Positions 1-8,000 of a DNA stretch of 64,000 nucleotides are shown in pieces. A program made the position numbers and the translations under genes. The notes beneath the pieces were generated by a model. It ran no database searches and was not told the DNA's origin. It was given only the letters and a program-made list of their open reading frames with translations. The stretch is from NCBI GenBank assembly GCA_965247815.1, contig CBDFHW010000034.1:186001-250000 (forward strand). The letters are read 5' to 3'. This DNA comes from CBDAQA01 sp965247815 (GTDB lineage Bacteria; Planctomycetota; Phycisphaerae; Tepidisphaerales; Tepidisphaeraceae). Position 1 is the stretch's first letter. Each line of letters starts with the position of its first letter.

Positions 1-1775
1 CCCGCCGCCCGGCACCGGGCCACTGCTTCCTTATATTTCCGAATATCCTCGAAATCGCAGTACAACATCGACGGCCGCAACTCGGACTGCCAAGCAAGGA
101 TCGCGTCCACGTGGTCCAGCGAACGAACCAACACGTAAAGCTTCGGCGTCGCCGATTCGATGGCTGGCTTAGTCTCGGAGCCGATCTCGATACGCAGCCG
201 AGCGAGTTCGTCCTGATCGGACAGCACATGTCGCAGCCGGCCGGCGCGCCGCTCGAGCAATGTCGCCACCCCTTGTCGCCGCAGGTCATTTAGAACTGAT
301 TTAGGCACCATCGGTTCGCCGCCGACGTCCGCTCGAAGGTCCACTAATTCGAACGGCGAATCACCCAACCGGCCGAGTTGCTCTCTTGCAGCATCGATTG
401 AGAACGGAAACTTCTGAGCGCGTTCGAGGGGTTTATCCCCCTCGACGGTCGTTTCCGAATCCCCGTCCGTGAACTGGATCGCTAATCGCTCGCCGACGTG
501 TGCCTTTAGTTCGGCTCGCAAGGGCAACCGTCGTAAAACCGTGTCTCTGGAGAACGAGTTTTCCAACCGCTTTCGCAACGCCGGGTCGTCGGTTTTCCAG
601 ACGATCGCCGATCGCGAGAGCGCAGCGGTGTCGACGTCGCCCCGGCCCAGTTCGATTTCGATCTGCCGGCGCCCCCGCGGGTGCACCGCGAAGATCCGGC
701 CGCCTTGTTCGTTCTCGTCCGGCCGGCCCTCGTCGAACACCACGCCGTCGCCCGGCTTCAGCGGGTTCATTTCATCACCCTGCAGGTCGATTAGGATCCC
801 CCGGGAAGTCGCCTGCCGGACAACACCCACGCGCCGGCCGCGAGATTTGGGGAACCGCCCGACGACCAGCTTCTGGTGATCGACGCCGGACAGAAACCCG
901 TGAGAAAACCCGCGTGAAAAGGTCTGCTCCAAGTCCGCTTTCTGTTGAGGCTGAATCTGAAAATCCTTGCCGTCGCCTGCCGTGTCCAGCGCGTTGCGGT
1001 AGGTCTGCGTGGTCGCCGCGACATAATGCGCGGTCTTCAATCGGCCCTCGATTTTCAAACTCCGCACGCCGAGCCGAGCCAGGTCGCCCACCAGTTCGTG
1101 CCCGGCCAGATCCTGCGGCGACAGCAGATATGCCTTGTCACCCAGCGGTATTATCTCGCCGTCGACCACCAGTTCATAAGGCAACCGACACGCCTGAGCA
1201 CACTGCCCACGGTTGGCGCTGCGGCCGCCCAGTGACTCACTGGTCAGGCACTGCCCCGAATACGCCACGCAGAGCGCGCCGTGAATGAACACTTCGACCG
1301 GCATGTCCGAACCGGCCGTAACTTTTTCAATGTCAGTCAGGCTCAGTTCGCGGGCGAGGACGACACGCTCGACGCCGAGTCGCCTGACGAAATCGATGCC
1401 CCGCGGCTCGGTCAACGTCATTTGTGTCGACCCGTGAATGGCCAACGTCGGCGCGATCGCATGAATGAGCCGCGCGACTCCCAAGTCCTGCACGATCACC
1501 GCGTCGACCCCGGCCGACGCGATGGCGGTGATATACTGCACCGCCGCCGGCAACTCGTCTGAAAAAATCAGCGTGTTGAAAGTAACGAACCCGTTCACGT
1601 TATGGTCGTGCAGATAAGCGACGATCTTCGGCAGTTCGGCGAGCGTGAAGTTCGTCGCGCGGTGACGGGCGTTGAAGTTCTCTAGCCCGAAATAGACCGC
1701 GTCGGCCCCGTTCAAGACCGCCGCCCGCATCGCGTCCCAGTCCCCGGCCGGCGACAGCAGCTCTGGAATATTCAT
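1..1775 (-). CDS. U32 family peptidase (collagenase-like), C-terminus cut by window edge
   Basis: The reverse-strand reading frame is open from the ATG at 1775 to the left edge, so about 591 residues are seen and the C-terminus is missing. The protein opens with MNIPELLSPAGDWDAM and soon shows NGADAVYFG. In the middle lies a Cys-containing stretch (YSGQCLTSESLGGRSANRG, then QCAQACRLPYEL), which is the U32 peptidase signature. The long region after it matches the two-domain (U32 plus DUF3656) layout. Characterised relatives such as E. coli RlhA act in 23S rRNA C2501 hydroxylation, while PrtC was described as a collagenase. I infer an RNA-modification type role rather than proteolysis, but the sequence does not decide. 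An imperfect inverted repeat (ACACTATC / GATAGGTGT, 1788-1808) lies just upstream of the start. Confidence 0.88.
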   Translation of the reverse strand, partial: MNIPELLSPAGDWDAMRAAVLNGADAVYFGLENFNARHRATNFTLAELPKIVAYLHDHNVNGFVTFNTLIFSDELPAAVQYITAIASAGVDAVIVQDLGVARLIHAIAPTLAIHGSTQMTLTEPRGIDFVRRLGVERVVLARELSLTDIEKVTAGSDMPVEVFIHGALCVAYSGQCLTSESLGGRSANRGQCAQACRLPYELVVDGEIIPLGDKAYLLSPQDLAGHELVGDLARLGVRSLKIEGRLKTAHYVAATTQTYRNALDTAGDGKDFQIQPQQKADLEQTFSRGFSHGFLSGVDHQKLVVGRFPKSRGRRVGVVRQATSRGILIDLQGDEMNPLKPGDGVVFDEGRPDENEQGGRIFAVHPRGRRQIEIELGRGDVDTAALSRSAIVWKTDDPALRKRLENSFSRDTVLRRLPLRAELKAHVGERLAIQFTDGDSETTVEGDKPLERAQKFPFSIDAAREQLGRLGDSPFELVDLRADVGGEPMVPKSVLNDLRRQGVATLLERRAGRLRHVLSDQDELARLRIEIGSETKPAIESATPKLYVLVRSLDHVDAILAWQSELRPSMLYCDFEDIRKYKEAVARCRAA

Positions 1776-2011
1776 TTGATGTTCTGACACTATCGTGATG
1801 ATAGGTGTAAAACTGATTTTCGAAACCGGATGATGCCGGAAATCGCCGTGCGCACCGCACGCCGCGGTGAAATCTTGCGAGTCTGGACCAGACCGGCGAT
1901 CGGCGGGATCGTCGACGGTCCGGACTTCTGTTGGATTTTCGGTTCCGAAATCGGGTATTCCAAACTATCATCCGCGTCCCGTTCCAAGGAACAAGCTTAA
2001 CCCCGGGTGCC

Positions 2012-2698
2012 ATGTCTCCATTGGTCGTCGAGAACGTCACGAAAAATTTTCGCCAGGGCGAGCGAACCGTCACCGCGCTGGACGACATCAGCCTGGACGT
2101 CCCGGCCGGGCAGTTCATGGCGATCATGGGCGCGAGCGGGTCCGGTAAGAGCACGCTGCTGCACCTGATGGCCGGGCTCGCAGTCGCCGACAAAGGCCGC
2201 GTCGTGCTCAATGGTACCGACCTCGGCGCGATGAACGATTACCAGCTCACGCTGTTTCGCCGCAGGCAGATCGGGCTCGTGTTCCAGTCGTTCAACCTGA
2301 TACCGACTCTGACCGCCGAGGAAAACGTGATGCTCCCGCTCATGCTCGACGGCGTGAACGGCGACATCGGAAACAAAAAAGTCGCCGACCTGCTCGCCAG
2401 CCTCGGCCTGGAAAAGCGCAGTCGGCACCGCCCCGACGCGATGAGCGGTGGTGAACAGCAACGCGTCGCGATCGGCCGGGCCTTGATCACCAACCCGGCC
2501 GTGATCCTCGCCGACGAACCGACCGGCAATCTGGACAGCACCAACAGCAAAGCCGTCTGCGAACTGCTCCGAGATTTGTCCACGGTGCACGGCAAGACGA
2601 TCGTTATGGTGACCCACGAACCCACCGTGGCCGCCTACGCCCAATCGGTCGTGGTCCTTAAAGACGGCAAGATCATCGAGCACCGCACGAACCCGTGA
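2012..2698 (+). CDS. ABC transporter ATP-binding protein (LolD/MacB type)
   Basis: This is a 228-residue nucleotide-binding subunit. Walker A (GASGSGKST, about residue 39), the signature MSGGEQQRVAIGRAL, Walker B VILADEPTGNLD and the H-loop VTHEP are all intact. The size and the pattern NLD...VTHEP are those of the LolD/MacB/FtsE group, which energises lipoprotein release or extrusion rather than solute import. I chose the ATG at 2012 because homology starts at SPLVVENVTKNF; the frame is open further upstream to 1931. No permease gene is adjacent: the next gene, 41 bases on, is moeA. The partner permease must lie elsewhere or be lost. Confidence 0.88.
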   Translation: MSPLVVENVTKNFRQGERTVTALDDISLDVPAGQFMAIMGASGSGKSTLLHLMAGLAVADKGRVVLNGTDLGAMNDYQLTLFRRRQIGLVFQSFNLIPTLTAEENVMLPLMLDGVNGDIGNKKVADLLASLGLEKRSRHRPDAMSGGEQQRVAIGRALITNPAVILADEPTGNLDSTNSKAVCELLRDLSTVHGKTIVMVTHEPTVAAYAQSVVVLKDGKIIEHRTNP

Positions 2699-2739
2699 GG
2701 CCGGTTTTGAATCGCCGGGTGTGAGAATCGAACAGTCGC

Positions 2740-3945
2740 ATGTCGGAACTGCCCGTGAATAATCTTCTGAGCGTGTCGCAGGCGATCGCGATTCTCGATT
2801 CGGCGCCGGTTCGGTCCCGCGTCGTGCGGTTTCCACTGCTCGAAGCGACGGGGCTTCGGTTGGCCGAGGCGATTACCGCCGATCGCGATTATCCGCCGTT
2901 CAATAAAGCCGTCATGGACGGATTCGCAGTGCGCGCCGCCGACGTGCAATCGCCGGGGGTAGAGCTGCAGGTGATCGAAACGATCGCCGCCGGTGCCACG
3001 GGGTCGGCCGTCGGCCCCGGGCAGACCGCCGCGATCATGACCGGTGCACCATTGCCCGACGGTTGTGACACGGTCGTGCCGGTCGAACACACGTCCCGGC
3101 TGCCCGGCCGGGTCTGCATCAACACGCCACCGAAGCTCGGCAACGCCGTCGCGCCGCGCGGGAGCGACACCCTCGCCGCACAGGTGCTGCTCGAGCCAGG
3201 CGTCCGGCTCGGCGCCGCTCAAATCGCTGTCGCCGCGAGCGTCGGTGCCGCCACCGTCTCGGTATTCGCCCGACCTGTCGTGGCCGTGCTTTCCACCGGC
3301 GACGAACTGATCGACATCGACCAGATTCCGACCGGATCGCAAATCCGCAACTCGAACAGTCTGATGCTCGTCGCATTGCTCCGGCAGCTCGGCTGCGACG
3401 TTCGTCACGTCGAACACGTCCGCGATACGATGGAAAATGTGCTCGCCGCGATCCGCTCGAACCTGCAACATGATGCCCTGTTCATCACCGGCGGTATGAG
3501 CATGGGCGAGTTCGATTTCGTCCCCAAGGCACTGCTCGAACTCGGCCCGCCGTTCCAGATCTCCAAGCTGCGGATCAAGCCAGGCAAGCCCTTTGTCTAC
3601 ACCCGGCTGAACGACGACCGGTGCCATGTGTTCGGCCTGCCGGGCAATCCGGTCAGCGCGTACGTCTGCACGCTGCGGTTGGCGTCGCGTGTGCTCGCAA
3701 AATTCACTGGCGGGTCCCCCGATGAAAGAGTGGGCACCGCGCAGCTTGCGACCGCCGTGCCTGCCAACGGTCCCCGGGAGCTGTACCTGCCGGCAATGTT
3801 GACCGGCACTATTGTCACTCCGTTCACACCCAATGGCTCGGCCGACGTATTCACACTTGCCCGAGCGAACGCCCTGTTGATCCGTTCGGAAAGTTGCGAC
3901 GCATCTGCGGCCGGTTCGTCCGCCCGAGTCCTGACACTCGACTAA
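2740..3945 (+). CDS. moeA: Molybdopterin molybdenumtransferase MoeA
   Basis: The 401-residue length is close to that of E. coli MoeA (411). The enzyme inserts molybdate into adenylated molybdopterin in the last step of Moco synthesis, in the cytoplasm. Family motifs appear in order: FNKAVMDGFAVRA near the N-terminus, VLSTGDELIDI, the substrate loop GGMSMGEFDFV, and KLRIKPGKPF followed by VFGLPGNPVSAYVCTLRL. The C-terminal domain IV (about residues 320-401) is present. It follows the ABC ATPase on the same strand after 41 bases and may share its transcript, although no functional link is evident. No other Moco genes are in the window. Confidence 0.95.
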   Translation: MSELPVNNLLSVSQAIAILDSAPVRSRVVRFPLLEATGLRLAEAITADRDYPPFNKAVMDGFAVRAADVQSPGVELQVIETIAAGATGSAVGPGQTAAIMTGAPLPDGCDTVVPVEHTSRLPGRVCINTPPKLGNAVAPRGSDTLAAQVLLEPGVRLGAAQIAVAASVGAATVSVFARPVVAVLSTGDELIDIDQIPTGSQIRNSNSLMLVALLRQLGCDVRHVEHVRDTMENVLAAIRSNLQHDALFITGGMSMGEFDFVPKALLELGPPFQISKLRIKPGKPFVYTRLNDDRCHVFGLPGNPVSAYVCTLRLASRVLAKFTGGSPDERVGTAQLATAVPANGPRELYLPAMLTGTIVTPFTPNGSADVFTLARANALLIRSESCDASAAGSSARVLTLD

Positions 3946-4067
3946 GCAAGTAATCGTCGCCTAGCCGTGATCTAATTGCAGAGCAGACTGTTCGCAAAGC
4001 ATCGGTTGAGCAAATTACCGCATAAATCCGGCGAATTTGGCCTTATCTTGAACCAACTTAGATGTAA

Positions 4068-5024
4068 TTGTTTAATCCATCTACAGGCACACCCGATACG
4101 GCTGTTGTGGCTGCGACAAACCCTCCTGATTTGTTCCAGTTCCTCGAATCCGAGTCTTCCCGTGGTAAACCGCTGCTCGCATTAAGCGGGGCAATGGTGT
4201 TTCCGGGTATCGGGCACTTTCTAGTGGGCAGTTGTTATCTGGGGTTGTTCTGGTTCGCGGTCGGTACGTCTGCCGCGCTCGGCCTGTTCGGCGCGATCGC
4301 ATATCCGGAGTGGGCCCACACCATTTTCGTTCTGGTTCCGGTCGCCGTGATCGTGTTCGCGTTGCAGATCGTTGACGCGGTTCGCTGTGCCCGGCGCAGC
4401 TCCACGGAGTGGCTTCCCGAGCCAATGATTCGGTACACCGTCGCCGGCGTTCTGGTGATCACCGCCCTCGTCGGGCAACACGCGTTGATCGGATATCTTC
4501 AGAAGAACGTCTTCGAAATCTGTTACACCCCGACACCCAGCATGGCCCCTCTGCTGCAAGAGGGCGATCGATTCGTGACGTTCAAATCAACACCGATCAA
4601 ACGATGGGACGTCGTCGGCTTTAATGCCCCCGAACAGTTTCGCAACGCGGTCGGCGGGAACTAAATGAAACGGGTCGTCGGGCTGCCCGGCGAAACCGTA
4701 GAGGTCACCCCGAAAGGGGTGCTCATCAACGGTAAACCGATCGAGGTGCCCGCCGAGGCCGGGCCGTACCAGTCGATCGATCGGTGGACCCAGCCGTTGA
4801 ATAAACCTTCAAAAACCATCGCCGCGAACGGCTGCTGGGGACACCCGATTCGACTCGGCAGCGACGAACTGTTTCTGCTCGGCGACAACACCATGGAATC
4901 GTTCGACGCCCGGGTCTGGCCCTCGATCCACGGACACCAGCCCGGCGCGATGCCGCTCGACCAGGTCACCTGCAAGGTCGCCGCGATCTGCTGGCCACCG
5001 GCACGGTGCCGCGTCTTCCACTGA
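4068..5024 (+). pseudogene. lepB: Signal peptidase I interrupted by an in-frame TAA (two half-genes)
   Basis: The first frame (4068-4664, 198 codons) has three membrane segments (about residues 43-75, 84-108, 121-145) and box B of type I signal peptidase, TPTPSMAPLLQEGD, with the nucleophile at Ser158. It ends in TAA at 4662-4664. The next codon is ATG at 4665, in the same frame, opening MKRVVGLPGETVEV (box D with the catalytic Lys as its second residue) and then LLGDNTMESFDAR (box E). Joined, the protein would be about 318 residues. Family members often have Tyr or another residue just before box D, so a Tyr codon changed to TAA is the simplest cause. The first half has no ATG before codon 43; TTG at 4068 is the upstream option. 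Alternatives are reinitiation giving two chains, readthrough, or sequence error. Confidence 0.8.
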
Positions 5025-5061
5025 CGGCGACTGACCCCGCTCAGACTGTTCGGCCGACGAC

Positions 5062-8000
5062 TTATTTTTTCTGAACGGTCGTGATCAAAACCAGGCCGTC
5101 CGCATCCTGTCCCGGATTGAACCGCGGGGCGACGACTTTCACGCGGTCGGCGATCTCAGGCAACCCGCTGGCGAGCAACATCGCTTTGACCTCGGCCAGC
5201 CTTACCTCCGCGATCCGCAGCGCGACCGATCGCGTCCGCCGCTCGGCCTGCTTTTCCGCCCCCGGTCTGAGCAGGTCGCAGACCTGGTCCAGTGAATCTT
5301 CCGTCCCGGCCAATTCGCGGTCGATCGCCGCGAGCTGCTGCATCGCCGGGGCGGCGCCGCTGGTCCCCTGCGACATCAGCTGAGCCCGGGCCCGGCCCGC
5401 CGTGTCGGCCCGCAGATTCAGCAGCTCGACCTTCCGCGTCCGCAACCGCCGTTGCAACGCGTCGCACTGCTCCGGCGACGGGTTGGCGCGTTCGGCAGCC
5501 CGCAAGACATCGCCCGCGCCCAGTTGGTGCGTCACGGTCGCCGTCAGCGACGGGTCTGCTTGCATCTTCTCGACCAGTCCGGCCAGGATGCGTGTCGAGC
5601 CTGTTTCCAACGCGATCGAACCCGCCCGGAACGGGACGTCAACCGTATCCGCCTGCGCCGACTTCTTGTCGCCGGCGACACCGAATAGCGCGCCGACGTC
5701 GCCGGCCGCTTTCAGCGGCGCGGCCGCGATCGCCGTGACCAACACCTGTCCGACACCGCTTGCCGCCGCGACACCGACCGCTGAGTAAGAAATGTTATCG
5801 GGCTGCACCGCCACCTTCAGCGGGAAGACGATCGACCCGTCTGCGCCCTGAACCGCGCCGATCGCCGCGTCCAACGGGGCCGGCAAATTCAGCGCTTTAG
5901 AGATCGGACCGTCCGACGGCTCGCTCAGTGAGAGATCGGTCAGGATGAATCTCGACTCGGTGGCGACCGACCCGTCGGGGTTGAATTTGACGTCGACCGC
6001 GCTGTCGTACAAGCCGTTGGTCAGCTTGACCCCGGCCTGCGTCGCGACGCCTTCGAGCGCGGCCAGATCCAATCCGCTGACCGATGTTTTTGCCCAGCCG
6101 TGCAACCGCGGGAACAGCGAGACTTCGCCGTTGGCCGTGATTTGCGCGAACAGGTCGCGGTCCTCCATACGCACGGGCGGCGCGTCGGATTTTTCGGCCA
6201 GCGCGCCACCGAGCAGCCCGCCGATCCCGCCGCCCGCCTTCGGCCGTTCCTTCAGTTTCACCTTGCCGGAATTGACGATCGCGCTGAAACGAATCGGCCG
6301 GTCCTCGTACGGGTCCAGCGTGCTCAGATTTCGCACCTCTACTTCCAGCCCGTTTAAAGGAATCATCATCGGCGGGTTCACCGCGAAGTCGTTGAACTGT
6401 GCGTCGACCCCGCTGATCACCAGCTTGTCGATCCGGACTTCTCCCGCGGGCTTCTCGGCCGGCCGGGGGGGCGCGATCGGCTTGTTCGTGCTTTCTTTCG
6501 CGACGACCACCGCAGGCTGCGTCGCCGGTGCGGCCGGTTGCGGTTTGGGCAGCTTCAACACCCACCCCAGTGCATGAATGCCGGCTTCGTCCTGGCTGAT
6601 CAAGCCGATCGGTTTGGTGATGTCGAGTTCCTTCACACGCACGACCGATTGAGCGGGCTGAACGCGAATGCTCTCGGCCTGCACTTCGTCGACGCCGACC
6701 AGAACCGGCCCGTCGGGCTTCTGGCGGTAGTAAACCTTGTTCAGCAAAAAGCTCAGATCGAACCCATGCGACAAGTCAAAATCGAGCGGACTCCGGCGAT
6801 CGAGCTTCGCTTCGGCTTCGAAATGTGCCGTCAGCGATCCGTTGGTCAAATCAGCCCCGTCGAGCTTCGGCTTCAGCTCTGGGACAAGACCGGTGAGTCC
6901 GTCACCACGGACGCCCGTCGCGGCGAAATCAATCTGCAACGTCGGATGTTTGACGAACGGGGCGACAATCGTGTCGATTAAAACATGATCGATCACGGGA
7001 TCGACCCGGCAGGTGAGCTGCAGATGCGTCGGCGGTTTTGCGGCCGCGTCTTTGCCGAGCCATTCGACACGGTTCACGTTTCGAACGTTCAGATCGCGGA
7101 CCACCAGCGGTTGTGAATCGGGCCGCGACAGATCGGTCAATGACAGCTTGCCGAGGTTTAAATCGAGCTTTTCCAGCGTCACCAGCGGGAGCACCTTGTG
7201 TGCGGCCGCGAGACGATCGGCGACGCTTTCCGGGGCAGCCGGATTCGCCGCCGCAGCCACAGCCGGCATCGTCGCGGGGGTCACGCGCACAGCCGCTGCC
7301 ACGGCCGGCGGGTTCGTTTGATCTGATGCCGCGTTCCCACCGAGCGAAAGGCCCAGCAACCGAATACTTCCGTCGACGGCCTTCTCCGCGTGCGTTTCGA
7401 CCCCGGCTGATGATATTTCGTCGACCGCCAGCGCGGTGTCCGGCAGGTCGATTCGTGGAACGATCAGGTGGACCGAGTCCAGCCTGAACAACGGCGGGTC
7501 GGCCGGGCCGTCACGGAAATCCGACGCACCGATCTTCAGACTCGCGGCCAAACCACCGACCGGGTTCCTCGACACCGCGGCATCGATCGACGTATGCAAC
7601 CGGCCGCTTTTCAGCGACGATTTCAACCCCGGCGGAAAATAAACCGCGAGTGGCCCGGCCCGCAGGCCCGTCCCGGACACGTCCAGCTGCGCGGATTGCG
7701 AGTCCGCGCCGGTCAGTATCTTTCCCGTGATCGTGCAATTGTCGGCCGCGCCGTCGGCGCGTGCAACGACGCTTAAAGTTGCCGGGGCTGCTGCTTTTCC
7801 GAAGACGAAGTTGTCGAGATGAACGGTCGCGCCGGAGGTGATGTTGACCGGCGTCCGGGTCGCCGCGTCGCTCCACTGGATCGCCGAATCTTCGATCGCG
7901 AACTGCTTTACCGATACGACGAACGGCGCGGCGACTTCAAGGGTCGGCTGCGTCGCCGGTGGCAGTTCGGTCACGGCCGGCCGGGCGGGCGAATTGACCG

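Noticed and set aside
791..1562. Several open frames opposite the U32 peptidase gene
   Set aside because: They are Arg/Pro-rich antisense frames produced by GC-rich codons of the true reverse-strand gene.
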